NCBI GenBank assembly: GCA_014529385.2
Contig: CM043958.1
Span: 90,975,025 to 91,039,024, forward strand
Direction of reading: 5' to 3'
DNA: 64,000 nucleotides
From: Adiantum capillus-veneris
Taxonomy: Eukaryota; Streptophyta; Polypodiopsida; Polypodiales; Pteridaceae
Part shown: piece after piece, positions 7,844-19,639 of the stretch
How the letters are laid out: every line of letters starts with the position of its first letter
Numbering within the stretch: the first letter of the stretch is position 1
Made by a program: the position numbers and the translations under genes
Notes under the pieces: generated by a model
The model's database searches: none
Seen by the model: only the letters and a program-made list of their open reading frames with translations
Told to the model about the DNA's origin: nothing

Positions 7844-10411
7844 AAACATAAAGATGGAACATGGTCGGATTTTTCCAGGGAAGCTCAGAATTTGCGCTTA
7901 GGCCTGGCTTTGGATGGAGTAAATCCATTTGGTCAAAGATCAACATCTTACAGTGTATGGCCCGTTGTCATCGTCAACTACAACATTCCCCTGTGGTTGA
8001 CTACGAAGAAGGGGCACCTATGGCTAAGCTTGATGGTGTCGGGGCGATATAAAGTGAAGAATATGGATGTGTATCTTCGTCCACTATTGGAAGAGCTACA
8101 ACAATTGTGGATTGGCATAGAAGTGGTGGATATGAGCCGACACACAGGTTGACGGAATGCTTTGATCAGAGGTATTCTAATGTGGACCATGCATGACTAT
8201 CTCGGACTAATACAATGCTCAGGTGATCTATTTACACTCCTCACTCAGACACTATAAATCTTGGTTTTTCTCAAGTTGATCTATTATCATGTGTATACAT
8301 ATAGGGCTTCAAACAAGTGGATACAGAGCATGTGTCACATGTGGACCTAGACTAAATGCACGTAGGGCGCCCTCATTGAAGAAGCAAATCTACGAAGGTC
8401 ATCAAGCGTATCTTCCAGAGAATCATGTGTTACGCGACGACTTTTTTGGGAAGAGAGCCATCGAGGATGTCTGCACAAGCATGGTTTGAGCAAAAGGAGA
8501 TGTGTGATGATGGATTGCCCCTAGGAATGAAGAAACTATCTCTATGGTACGAGTTACCATACTGGCCCCGACTGATGATCAATCACTTGCTTGATCCAAT
8601 GCACATATTCAAGAATGTGGGTAATCTAATATGGGACCATCTGACCGGCAAGAAAGATACTTTGGGAGCCAGAGTTGACCTTAGAAATGTGGATCGTATG
8701 GAGCAATATTGGTCGCAAACAGTGTCCGATGGATCGATAAAACTCCCTATAGCACCATGGATTTTCACAGGAGCCCAAGAACGCAAAGTAAAAGAGACCA
8801 TTCGATCTTTGCGGACCCCCACTGGCGTAATGCACTCGCTCCGAACATGTTTCACTAAAGAAGGAAAGCTTACCGGTTTGAAGTCACACGACTGGCATAA
8901 AATGTATCAGGTATGTTCATAGTGTAATATATCATAGTGGGAATTGTGTAACAAATTCGTGTGTGGACTTTAATATCATTGTTGCACGTGTTTTGCAGTT
9001 TATTTTACCGGTTTCCATTGAGGGATGTTTGTCTCTTGACGTTCGTAACACAATCTACAAACTTGCGAAGTTGGTGCAATGGATCTCACAAAAGGAGATC
9101 AATGTAGACTCCATACCATTCCCCAAACTAAACGTTGCGGAGGTTGTGTGCATGTTTGAGAAACATTTTCCTACTACCATGCTAACCATTCAGGTGCATC
9201 TTCTTGTTCACATAGTTGATGAGGTGGAAATAGCTGGCACAGTACATTCCAGATGGATGTTCTTTTTAGAACGTTTCATGAAAACGCTCAAGGGATATGT
9301 GCGTCAGAAGGCACGTCCGGAGGGTAGTATGGCAAAAGGTTGGCTGGTATCAGAGTCCCTACTGTACATTGGAGAGTGGCTAGACGGATTTGATAAAGCC
9401 CGGGACACGCTATGGCGAACCATAGATGATGAGCGCATATTTAGGATTGTTAGGTGCAATCTCGGTGTTGAGAAGAAGATGGCGGAAGATCTAGAGGCTA
9501 AAATCAACCGATTTTGCATGCTTCACAATCCAGTGATGCCAAATTGGATTTCACAATATGAGGATGCAAAGCAAGAGCGACAAAGGGCACAAATCGAGTG
9601 GAGACGGGGAAAACGACCACCGATGCACTATTCGACGTGTCTGGAGAGCCTACCAACATTCATGAGCTTAAGATGGTTGCACAACCAATTGAAAAGCGCA
9701 CAACAGTGTGGTGAAGAAGTGACTGAGGAAGAGTGGGAGTACTCTCGGGGTTGTGCGACCAAGGTAGGTTTGCAATGTACAACTAGTTACTTTCTAGATG
9801 TTTGAACGGCCACTTATTATCTTTGTTGGTTGTAGTATAAGTCATACACAGCAGCATGGTGTAAAGGTCGACATTTTAGGGTGGAACGGATTGACAAAAA
9901 GCGTTTTACTCAACATTGTGGAATCATGGCAAAATTTGAACAGTCTAGTCGACGATGGTCCTCTGATGCAGATCCTATGGTGGCGGAACTCACTTACTTC
10001 GGCACACTACAAGAGATTTTGAGGATCGATTATAGAGGATTTTTTTCGATACGTTCTTTGTCCGCCTCGACACCAGCCACGACATCGCCATCGACACCAG
10101 GTTTTGCACGGCTGACTACCATTCCTAGCAGCTACACACCACTAGCTACTCCTCCAGGAGTCACTCCGGTGGACACTCCTCGCTTCGGGGCTCAGACTCC
10201 AGTGGAGACACCTGACGTCCGTACCCCCGTTGACACGCCGCTAGAGACCCCTTTCGAGACACCCAGGTTCACGCGTCAGCGGCGAGAGGGCTTGCCTTAC
10301 TCCGTCGACTTCAGCGGCGGCATCATCTTGGATGATGAAGGCAAGAAGGTGATTTCGCGCATGCGCGGTCTTTTCTCTCAAGTGTTTAGACACTACATAC
10401 TAATCACCTGA
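7844..10411 (+). pseudogene. CACTA-2 gene A: TNP2 transposase remnant fused to gene B
   Basis: Exons inferred from splice consensus: to 8222, 8305-8910, 8999-9763 and 9836-10411. The TNP2 core is recognisable: WSDFSREAQNLRLGLALDG, NPFGQRSTSYSVWPV, MDVYLRPLLEELQQLW, GYRACVTC and ELPYWPRLMINHLLDPMHI. DUF4218 follows (QVHLLVHIVDEVEIAGTVHS, ERFMKTLKGYVR), then the first half of DUF4216 (YFGTLQEILRIDYRGFF). A TGA at 8150-8152 interrupts the core. At about 10045 the frame passes directly into the Thr-Pro repeat of gene B and ends at a TGA (10409-10411) that replaces the conserved Trp of W-SEVPNDL. The N-terminal zinc-finger exon is missing. Non-functional, but this copy preserves the catalytic region lost by CACTA-1. 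Confidence 0.83.
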
Positions 10412-11063
10412 AGTGAAGTACCGAATGATTTAAAAGACAGAGTCATCAGCATTCTTCATGACGAGTTTGCCGTTCCAACACGGGATAAGCGCTTCAATGA
10501 AGATGTGATGAAGGTTCGAATGTGTGAATACTGCAAGCACAAGTGTTCCGAAGTGCAAAAAGCAATCAAGAATGGGTGGAACAGACCAGATTGGCTGGCC
10601 AAAGAAGATTGGAAGAATGCGAAGAAAGCAGTGTGCGAGAATCCCGACAAGCGGAAGCAACAAAAAGAGGCAGCCAGAGCGCGAGTAGAGGCAGGGAGCT
10701 CGCACCACTTGGGGAGCGGCGGGTGGGCATCATTTGAGGCCGATTTTGTAAGTGTTTTTGCATTGCTCTCTATGTGTGATAGTTTAGGGTTTATGGGTTT
10801 TTAAATTCTAACATAATGGATTCTTTGTATGTTTTGACAGTGGTCGATGACAGGACGTGATCCCACATTGTACGAGCGCGAGTACGCACGCAAGAAGGGC
10901 TTAAACGCCCTAATGGACATTCTGAGTTCTCGCGGCGGCATGGTTAGTATTAGGGTTTACTCTATTCTATTTGTTGTATTGTTTTATAAACGTCGTGTCT
11001 TATTGTTTTTTTTTGCAGAATCCGACAGATGCGCCGCTTGGACGCGATGAGACGTTTGATTAG
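10412..11063 (+). pseudogene. CACTA-2 gene B, 3' part
   Basis: Downstream of the TGA at 10409-10411 the frame continues with SEVPNDLKDRVISI, KAIKNGWNRPDWLAKEDW and GSGGWASFEADF to a GTAAGT donor after 10747. Exon 2 is 10841-10942 (WSMTGRDPTLYEREY) and exon 3 is 11019-11063. The exon lengths (102 and 45 nt) and phases match CACTA-1 gene B exactly, which supports the gene model. With its 5' end replaced by gene A sequence and a premature stop upstream, it is a remnant. Confidence 0.8.
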
Positions 11064-11659
11064 ACGACGTCAGTTTAGCCGTAGCTAGATATCATTAGTT
11101 TCTTTTTGTCATAGCTTATGTATGATGAGACGACTTTTATACGTCTTTTTAAAAACCATGTATAATTTTTCAATAATGACAATGGTTTGTAACTATTACA
11201 TTTGCAAAGTTTAACAATCAAGTGATTTTGCCTATGTGTACAATTGTCATTGATTTACTTTTATCAATTCACGCTTGTCATACTATGGATGATGGAGTTA
11301 ATGGTTATATTGTCTTGTGGGTGACTATTTTGGGTCTATATCTACCTTTGCACTTTTTTTCAAAGGTGAATCAATTAATGAAACATTCAATATGGTTGAT
11401 CGGTGAATGCCCTGCCACCAAATTTTTTTTCTCTCAAGCGTCGCTATGAACCTTGCTATATAAGGCTTTGCAGCATCGCTATAGATGGCCTGCAAACATC
11501 GCTATAGGTGTCGCTATATAGAGACGATTATAGCGACACCGATAGCGATTGTTATAGCGACGTCCCCGTATCGACACTCTTAGCGTCGCCGGGGGTTATA
11601 AAAACCCAATGTATTTCTGTCGCTAAAAGCATCACAAGAGCACACAACCTCTTGTAGTG

Positions 11660-12057
11660 ATCATAGATAATCCTTTCTGAATACAGGATCTTCTCGATCA
11701 TTTCATCGATCTCGGGCTCAAACATTGCCTCGTTGGGAATGTGGTCTGCATGATCATCCTCCGAGTTGTCAGAGGCTATATCTTGTGACCTCACGTATGC
11801 TTGACCAAAGCGCCTGTGAACACGTCTATTGGGTTGCAAGATTGCTGCCTGTTGGCCAGCGTCAGAGTCCCACGAGTTATAATTGGCAGCAACTCGATCT
11901 ATAATAGATGGATCAAACTCACCAAATTCACGAACGTGCTGCAAAGAAAGCGTATTGTCCGTCGCACAGCATACTTACATTGATTATAAGGACATAAGAT
12001 CCTTGTTGAGAGATAGGTGTTTCGGTTGGACGGCCCCACATCCTCGTCACTACTCAT
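11660..12057 (-). pseudogene. CACTA-3 gene A, N-terminal exon
   Basis: Starts at 12057 (MSSDEDVGPSNRNTYLSTRI). The zinc motif reads CPYNQC in place of CPCNQC, so one ligand is lost. A single-base deletion near 11950 shifts the frame before QHVREFGEFDPSIIDRVAA. The reading then follows CACTA-1 until it is cut by the CACTA-2 terminus at 11660. Pseudogene. Confidence 0.75.
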
Positions 12058-12118
12058 AATGAGGGTAAAAACCTTATAACCTAGACATAAATTTAATCTT
12101 CTATTGGCATCCTCCGTC

Positions 12119-12166
<48 letters not shown>

Positions 12167-12630
12167 GTTCACACTGTAAACTATCTCACATTCTCTAGTC
12201 ATGTCCAATCCCCGCACACCTCGGTCTAGAGCTGCACAGTGATTAGACCACCGAGTTATAATCTCGTCTTTATTGGTCAATGCCTATATTTGTGGGTACA
12301 AAAAATCTACACACCCACATCTATATGATAGTGCATGTAGTGGATAAAACCCCTTTGCCTCTTCTCTAGCTGTAGCATTTCACATCATCTTAACATCTCT
12401 TCACAATAGATCTTTGTTTGAGGGATTACGTAGCACATTACATGTTGGCCTCCAATCTGAGTATCATGCTGTTGAAAGCTTTCCAACTTAAGGTCGCATC
12501 CGTAGAGAGGGATCACCATTCGTCTAAATCTAATTTTTTTACCATAATCTCGAAGGTAGACTCTAATATAAAAACTCAATCCAAAATCTAATCTTAAATC
12601 TAACCTAATTGAGCATGTGGTGATTCGCGG
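11660..12630 (-). mobile_element. CACTA-3, 5' fragment of a third CACTA copy
   Basis: Begins exactly at the end of CACTA-2 and matches CACTA-1 4545-5310 in the same orientation: the N-terminal exon of gene A, (TC)n at 12123-12163, and the upstream region. Its last 330 bp (about 12300-12630) are the reverse complement of 7592-7830. It carries an extra segment of about 115 bp (12417-12530) not seen in CACTA-2. CACTA-2 probably inserted into this copy, since its terminus cuts the gene A exon. Confidence 0.7.
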
Positions 12631-14555
12631 CTAATAATGCTATGAACATACTTGTACATACTCCAATTTCTCTCTGAACTTGAGTTTACTGCACATTGTG
12701 CTAGTACTTTCATTGCAATGGGATGTAAGGTCGAGTAATGCTCTCCACCATTCATCATCCACCACTTCCATGCAGGTTGTTCTTTTGCCATTGATTGTAC
12801 AAAATCATTCGCAAAAGGACCTTCTTTTAATCTAAATGCACTCATTTCTTTGATACAATCAATTCGGTCCTGAATGTAAACATAGAACGTGTTGACCGCG
12901 GGATAGAAATTATTGACCACCTCTGTATTGGACATCAGATATAAATTCCAATACTTCGGATCGAGCATGTAAGCCACACTATGGAGTGGACTATGAGAGA
13001 TCTTTCATCTTGCATGAAAATACTTGGCCAAAATTCATCGTTGTTTGCCAAAGAATGGTAGTCGCCACTCCTTCTCTACTACAGACTCTTTCAGCTCCTC
13101 GGGATTTTCAAGATTCTATTGGTCTGACCACCATGTCATCTACACTTTGTCCATATTTGGCGCCTTTTGATCAAGGTTGCAAATCGCGAACATAACGAGC
13201 ATCATTACATGGTATGCATCCATTACACTCCTCCACCAAGCAGACTTATTTATGTGGCCACGTAGACATGTAATTTTTTGTTTTACTTTTTCTTTCTGCT
13301 CAAGCTGCCAATCATCAAAGGCCGTACAATTGAAGGTATCAATCACAACGCACTTATTGCGGAGAAGTGATTCCAATGTATAAAAATGCGTGCAAAACAG
13401 AGTTTCAGTAGGAAGTTTCAACATCACTGACATGCGTATTCTGTACAAATCGAGCACTCTTTGTCGTTTCAAGATAAATTTCACAACCTAACGCGATGTG
13501 TCAACTATTTTGGTGAACCATGTGGTTTCTTCAATAGGATACCAATCCTTCATCACCAAGTTTAAGGTGTGCATATTACAACCATTGGTAAAAATGTGTA
13601 GAAAGCACTTCTTTATTAATTTACTAGTGTTTTTACAATTCTTTGCGTTGTCCATGACTACTTGAACGACATGTTCAACACCAATTTCTTTAATTACATT
13701 AATCAAAACCTCAGAAATATATTTTCCACTTTTAATTGCACCAGAACTGTCGATTGCCTTTATGAACGTTTCTCCCCTTGGACAAACCAACATTGCATTG
13801 ATTAGTGGTCTTCTTTGAACATTTGACCAACCATCACTCACAATTGTGCATCCTGAAAGTGAAATATTTCCAAGTATTATTTTGCGAACACGTTCTTTGA
13901 CTTCGATGTAACATTTGTCCAAGAGAACATTTTGTATTGTGTGATAAGAAGGAGCTGAAAATCCTAGGCCAAACTCACTGATTTTCTTCCAAGCGGCCTT
14001 CCAATGATTGTTGTCTACCATGACCAGAGCACTTCCAATGAAGAATATTGCTTTGGCGAGTGCAGTTTGTGCTTCTTCTGGAGACTGCATTTGAAAGCTT
14101 TGATGCAATGATTTTTAATGCATTTGACTAAGTCCACCTTTATTTTGACGCTTAAAAGGAACTCCGCTTGACATTTCCTCTCCTTACGCAGGATGTTCTC
14201 CAAGGTTAGTTGGTGTCACCACAGGATCAGTAGAGTTAATATTTGGCTCTGACTACTCTTTACTTGCATCCATAACAGAGCTATATATCTGTTGTCTCTT
14301 GCCACCTTTTTTGGCGAGATCTTCTCTCAAATGCTTTGCAATTGCAGGTGCCTAAGGATGTTCACATTTCTTACAAGTCTTTTTAACGCTACCCAAAAAA
14401 TGGTCCCTAATATGTGGTGCACCGCTTGATTTTGATGTGAAGCAAAATCTACATTGCCACTCCATATATCGACTGCATATGTTGCGAGCATAATCCCCCT
14501 CTTTGTCTGGAGCCTTTTTTATTCTTTGGCTTCTTTGTACCACTTGTGCTGACAT
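12630..14555 (-). pseudogene. hAT transposase remnant (BED finger, DUF659, hAT dimerisation)
   Basis: Starts at 14555. A BED-type zinc finger is visible (WQCRFC, then HIRDHF and CKKCEHP), with a TAG directly after it. The frame resumes as APAIAKHLREDLAKKGGKRQ. The DUF659 block follows at 14108-13488 with GCTIVSDGWSNVQRRPLINA and VVQVVMDNAKNCKNTSKLI, then a stop at 13485-13487. A middle region is at 13484-13140. The C-terminal dimerisation segment is at 12977-12600 (AQCAVNSSSERNWSMYKYVH) and ends abruptly at the junction with CACTA-3. There are several stops and frame changes. In hAT transposons the protein cuts and rejoins element ends; this copy cannot. Confidence 0.85.
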
Positions 14556-14599
14556 TTTTCTCTGTTGCTTTTAAATTAAAACTGAAGCCAAAAGAACTA

Positions 14600-15790
14600 G
14601 ATGTTCAATTTTTAAAACACTTTTCTTCTTTTCAATATATATTAAAAAACCATTCACTAGGAAAGTAATCAAATTTGCACGATATGAAATTTGCAATGCA
14701 CACTAGTCAATCCACATATCGATTACCTATGTTGTGAGCAAACATACACATTGCAATGTACTCTCTGCACGGCATAATAAATACAACAATGCTATGAATT
14801 TCTCAATGCAATTATTATTATAATAATTATTTATACGTCCTCTTTGATTTGCAAACAAGAAGGAACATCTAATTTCAAATTCTACAAAGAATAATCAACT
14901 TCTACACAAAACGATGTCAGTTGTTTGCAAAAAGACACACGAAAGCAATAAAATCTATAATTAGTCATGTCATATAGTAATAATCTTTCATAATACATAA
15001 TGCAATCTTTGTATTAGGCAATGCATGAAATAACGCAAAGAAATCTTCAATATAATCACACAATTGAGGACTACTTGCACCCAGTCAAGGATTGTAGCCC
15101 CCTTATACAACCATTTTAATATATAAAAGCTATTTTTACCCAATTAAGGGTTATAGCTCTTATATTGTGCAGTGAAAATTATATCAACTCAAATCGATGA
15201 TGGTGAAAAATGCAAGACTTCAAGGATCTTTATATGCCCAGTACACTAGTACACGACATCCAACCCTGGTCATTTACATATGCTCATCTTCTAGAACCAA
15301 TTACAATCCTCATTTGAACTAATGGCTTCGTTGCAATGAGCACGATTCTCCAAATTTTTAGTTGTTTTGGTTTCGTACCTTTATGTTCGGTAAAGGAATT
15401 AAATATTTTCAGAAGTGGTTACCGAATTAAGAATCACGTTCAGTCCAAAAAAAGGACTTTGACTCTGTAACCTTAGTTCAATTCACAAGGAGATGACAAT
15501 ACCCGACACTCAGATACACTCCCGAGGGATTTGCCTAGTCAAAGCACCACAGCAAGGACGTTGTTTACTTTATATAATTACGCCCGTTGGGTTTTTTTAT
15601 TTTCTCGGTGGGCCCACCGAGTATTGACTTTTACCCGGCGGGCCCGTCAGGAAAATTAAAAAACCCGACGAGACCCGCAAGGAATATTCTTTTACTCGAT
15701 GGGCTAACTGGCTCTATGGGTTTTTGCAGGTCATCATCAAAATCACGTTAACAATTTAACGTGATCACGTGTTTTTTTGTGTAATTACTA
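14600..15790. other. AT-rich non-coding DNA within the hAT element
   Basis: No coding content seen. 15560-15720 contains three diverged copies of a GC-rich motif (CGGTGGGCCCACCGAG, CCGGCGGGCCCGTCAG, CCGACGAGACCCG). 15735-15830 has GTGATCACGT palindromes that could be subterminal transposase sites. Confidence 0.5.
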
Positions 15791-15971
15791 GAGTTATTAA
15801 CGTAATCACACGATCGTGATCACGTCAATGAAATCCCTGGTTGGATCACTACAAGCAATAAGATTAAACAAATAACTTTGTATCAATTGTTTTGTTTAAT
15901 TTGGTTTGGATTTATGTAGAGTCAAGGTGATCAAACGTACATCTATGATTGGATGGAACCTCAAGGCCAAG

Positions 15972-18266
15972 TTACTTGAAGCTATCTACCACTTCAAGTT
16001 GCTCATTGTTGTATACAATGCATGGATTTTCATAATTGAGGGTCTTTACAAGCATAACCTTGGTTTTGGATCCATTCACGATCAGTCTGCTATGTAGGCA
16101 AAAGCGTTCCAAGACACTCATAAGCTTTTGTGCAACTTCTAAGGTATGTGCCAAGAGCACTACATCATCGGCATAAAGCAAAAGCATGATCATCGCATTT
16201 CTGATCTTAACCTCTTCTATGCCTTCTTGTTGCATAAAATCAAGAACCATGCATTCCAATTCATCAATGAGTAGCCCAAAGAGAGTTGGAGAAAGTGGGT
16301 ATCTTTGTTTGACACCAATGGTGCTTGCAAAAAATTTTGAAATTCCATCTCCCATACGTAGTCGACATATCACTTTTTGGTAGATGCGAAAGACTGCATG
16401 CATAAATTCTCTCGGCACTTGAAGGCTTTGCATACGTCTCCAAAGATTTCCTCGCGGTATCATGTCAAAAGCTTTCTGAAATCCACAAAGCAACAATACA
16501 ACTTTTTTCCTTTCAATCGAGACGCTTCCATAAGAATTCGAAGAGTGACAAGGTGATCAATAGTGCTATGATGCTTTCGAAAACCTGCTTGGCCTAGTGC
16601 ACATTTGCCGTTCTTTTCAGCCCATTCACTTATCTTCATCTCCATGATACATCTAAATAACTTTGCCATCAAAGAACCAACCATTATAGTGCGATAGTTG
16701 TTCACATTGTTTACATCTCCTCCTTTGTGCAAAGGTTTGATCCAATTTTCACTCCAATCATGAGGCATGCCATACTGAAGTGCAAGGTTAAACATATCGC
16801 ATATCCAATATTGTGTTTTCTTGCTTGTCCATTTAATCATTTCAGCCTTGACACCATGGAGGTCCCCTGCCTTGCGGTAGCAACTTTCTCAAGCGCGCAA
16901 CATACATCTTCAATGGTAAAGAAGGGAGGCATAAACGGAAGGGAGCTACAACACTACATCTTATCAACGTTTGGTTGCTCATAGAGGTTCTTGCAATGCG
17001 TATACATATCCTCAAGAGTCAAGTCACCAAAGCTCTCAACATGTTTGCCTTTTAGATTTTGCCAAAACTTGCCACATGCATGCGCTTTCTCTTGCGCTAA
17101 AAGAAGTTGTTTTTTGACTTCCCACCTTCTCTCTTATTTTGAACAAGTGCTTTGTATGTGTGTGAATGTTCCAAGTAACCTTCCTTGTCTTTGCTTGCAT
17201 CCAACCTTAGCAAGTGTTTTCGGGCTTGACTACATTCCATGTCAAACCATTTCTTCTTGGTACTACCTTTCTTAGATCTTTTGCAAGAGATGTGTTTCAC
17301 CGAAAAGCATTCCCTCGCACATGAGCAAACTACTTCTTTGAAAACTTTTCACCTGCATTCTAATGTTGGGATCTCTTGACGCTCTGTCATGCTTAACATT
17401 TGGTCCACCATATCAACATATATAAGTGCTCGTTTGAAGTCTAGACGTAGGTATGAATGATTCACATCATGATTGGAGGCTACATGCTCAGGTCTTTTAC
17501 CACACTTGAGGTCAATACATAGTATCCTATGATCCGATTCCGGATTCCATTCACCAAGTGTAAAGCTTTGTATGCATTCTAGAGTGGCTTCCGAAAACAA
17601 CATATAGTCGATCACACTATCACCATTGTGCTTTCTACATGTAAAGTCATTGGTGCCTTGCCATAAAGATACACCATTTGCAATGAGCATTCCGGTACTA
17701 TTGCACTTATGTAGAAGTGAATTTTCATAGTGATCCAATTCTTTTGCATCATTAGCATGTATGAGTCATCCATTCTTCTTGAGACATGCGGAATGTCAAC
17801 TTGTTGTGTGTCGTGTTGTAACCTATTTGTGCGAGCATTCATGTCTCCAAAGACAATGACTTCACCTTGGTCCTTGTAATGAGCAATGTCTTCCTCTAGT
17901 TCAACAAAGAGATGATCTCTATCCATATCCAAGCAAGCATAATAGTTGGAGTCATAGTGAGGAATGTAGAAACCAACCACAAACATGACTTGACCATTGG
18001 GTGAGCTGATAAGTAGCGTTTATACTTATCTTCTTTGACAATGTAAACATCTTTCAAACCCTTTTTGATCATACATACTACGCCTCCTTGGCCTCTACAT
18101 TGCTTTCATTTTTATTCCACATCAAAGAATGCACATCATATTTGTCAAATCCAAGAATTCGTTGCGCATCATGCTCCCATGTTTTGATAAGAAGTATCAC
18201 ATCGGAGTCATCGGTAAGCTCATCAATGCCAATTCCTGCATTCCATGGATAGCCGTTACAATTCAA
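15972..18266 (-). pseudogene. LINE-A ORF2: endonuclease and reverse transcriptase, broken
   Basis: An apurinic-type endonuclease is visible in order: CNGYPWNAGIGIDELTDDSD at the start, VIVFGDMNART near 17850, SVIDYMLFSEATLE near 17600 and ESDHRILCIDLKCGK near 17530. The RT follows with GQAGFRKHHSTIDHLVTLR near 16590, GFQKAFDMIPRGNLW near 16470 and the catalytic LLLYADDVVLLAHT near 16170. The family function is target-primed reverse transcription. The reading frame changes at least four times and has internal stops. The region after EVVDSFK (15972) has a stop and then leaves the element. Confidence 0.85.
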
Positions 18267-18311
18267 AAAGCTTATTCACAAGCGTGAGTTGGTCTCATAG
18301 ATCATGTGTCC

Positions 18312-19253
18312 CTATTTGTTGGGTGGACTTGCATCCTCCTCAAGTGACTTTTCTTCTTGAGATGACACCTTGACCTTCTTGGTTCTTTCCTCATATGCTT
18401 TGCGACGTACATTTTGTTGCATAAGAGTGCGATCCTCATATACATTACAACCCGTTCCTTTGAGGTAGATCCAACTATTGTCAAGGATGATCTTTCTCTT
18501 TACCTCATCAGCCATGGTACATACAATAGGTCTTTCTCCCGAGCGAGGGACTCCTTGTTTTCCAACTTGATGTGCACCATAAGCCATGATTCCAGACATG
18601 CCAAAGTGTGTAGCAAAAAACTCTTCAATAGCAACTGCAAGAGATTGGGGTGTTTCCATGCTTTCCTCCTTGATTCCACGAATGACGACGTTCTTTGAGC
18701 ATTTTTGCCATTCTTGCAATTATTGAGTGTCCATATTCTCTACATTCTTTGCTTGGACAACGGCTTGCATGATAGGAGATGTAGAAACCACATTATCCTT
18801 ACATATATCAGCCCATGATTTGGATGCATTTCTCATCTCACATACATCATGTTGTATTGTATCTATCGTTTCCTCTTTCTATACATGATCACTCTCAACT
18901 TTGGTCAAGCGCTCTTTCAATACATTCATGTCCACAAGAGAGCGCTTACATTCTTGAACTTCATTCTCAAGATGCACCAATCGGGTTGTTTGCATTTCAA
19001 GAACCTTCTTGAGGTGCTCATTCTCCACAACAAGAACTCTTAAAGTACCATTCTCCATTGCAAGTGCGCGCAACTCTTCACCTTGCTTGTTGACGGTTTC
19101 TTGTAATGAGATCAAGTAAGCTATGATCATTGCTTCCGTTGTTGTAGACGATTTGGTTGGATTAGCATCCAAATTCCTTGGAGATTTTGCATCATTCTCC
19201 ATGGCGAGTGTGGATTTTTCACCCTTGTGAGTTTTGTCGGACATTGCCTTCAA
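18312..19253 (-). pseudogene. LINE-A ORF1: coiled-coil plus RNA-binding-like protein
   Basis: A single frame of about 313 codons from 19253 (MKAMSDKTHKGEKSTLAMEN) to a stop at 18312, with only two in-frame stops (near 18879 and 18722). Residues 55-120 form a heptad-rich coiled coil (EELRALAMENGTLRVLVVEN, then LVHLENEVQECKRSL). The second half (KCSKNVVIRGIKEESM, then RKIILDNSWIYLKGTGCNVY) has the layout of the RNA-binding domain of L1-type ORF1 proteins. Family knowledge: such proteins trimerise and coat element RNA. Assignment rests on layout and position before the endonuclease. Confidence 0.68.
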
Positions 19254-19464
19254 GTCGGCAACAAAAACTCAAAGTTTTGACAGTTTTTTCAGTTCTGAGA
19301 TTCTGTTACAACAAAGCCTTCCATTGCTCAAAATTTTTTTGTCTTTACAACAATTCGTAGAGGGCTTCGTGTCTTCGATTGAGGCTATAGATCACCTAAA
19401 TCGGAGTTCAAATGAAGAAGTTATGATCAAAAGAGTGAACTGCTGTCTACTAGGTCAAAAAACG

Positions 19465-19466
<2 letters not shown>

Positions 19467-19549
<83 letters not shown>

Positions 19550-19637
19550 CACTAACGCAAGGTTTTTTTGTGATGAGAAGGCGATTAGCGTTGACGAGTA
19601 AACGCTCTTTCTCTCTGTGTGTGTGTGTGTGTGTGTT
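19467..19637. repeat. (GA)n and (GT)n microsatellites
   Basis: (GA)n runs from 19467 to about 19548 and (GT)n from about 19615 to 19637, in the probable 5' region of LINE-A. Confidence 0.95.
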
Positions 19638-19639
19638 GC

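Larger units (their letters stand above)
7592..11659 (+). mobile_element. CACTA-2, partial CACTA element
   Basis: The + strand element shares upstream sequence, gene A and gene B with CACTA-1. Its 3' end is intact: CTCTTGTAGTG finishes at 11659 and is preceded by the GTCGCTAT-rich subterminal array (11430-11600) that mirrors the left end of CACTA-1. No matching 5' CACTA terminus was found, so the 5' side stops at about 7592 within the upstream region. Internally, the N-terminal exon has been deleted (junction near 7808), and gene A is fused to gene B (junction near 10045-10062). Confidence 0.82.
12630..15839 (-). mobile_element. hAT-family transposon, decayed
   Basis: Minus-strand hAT transposase remnants (12630-14555) are followed by 1.3 kb of AT-rich non-coding DNA. 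A plausible 5' terminus lies at 15839, where the minus strand begins CAGGGATTTCATTGACG, a hAT-like end next to short GTGATCACG palindromes. The opposite end is missing because the element is cut at about 12630 by the CACTA fragments. Confidence 0.65.
15848..19260 (-). mobile_element. LINE-A, non-LTR retrotransposon
   Basis: Minus-strand element with an ORF1 (19253-18312) and an endonuclease/RT ORF2 (18266-15972). Its 3' side is cut at the hAT terminus (about 15848), just after the RT domain. The 5' region upstream of 19253 contains long (GA)n and (GT)n tracts. The exact 5' end is not visible. Confidence 0.8.

Noticed and set aside
868-12630. One single giant CACTA element from 868 to about 12630
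   Set aside because: The gtc duplication pairs 868 with 7072, and gene order restarts in the opposite orientation after 7592.
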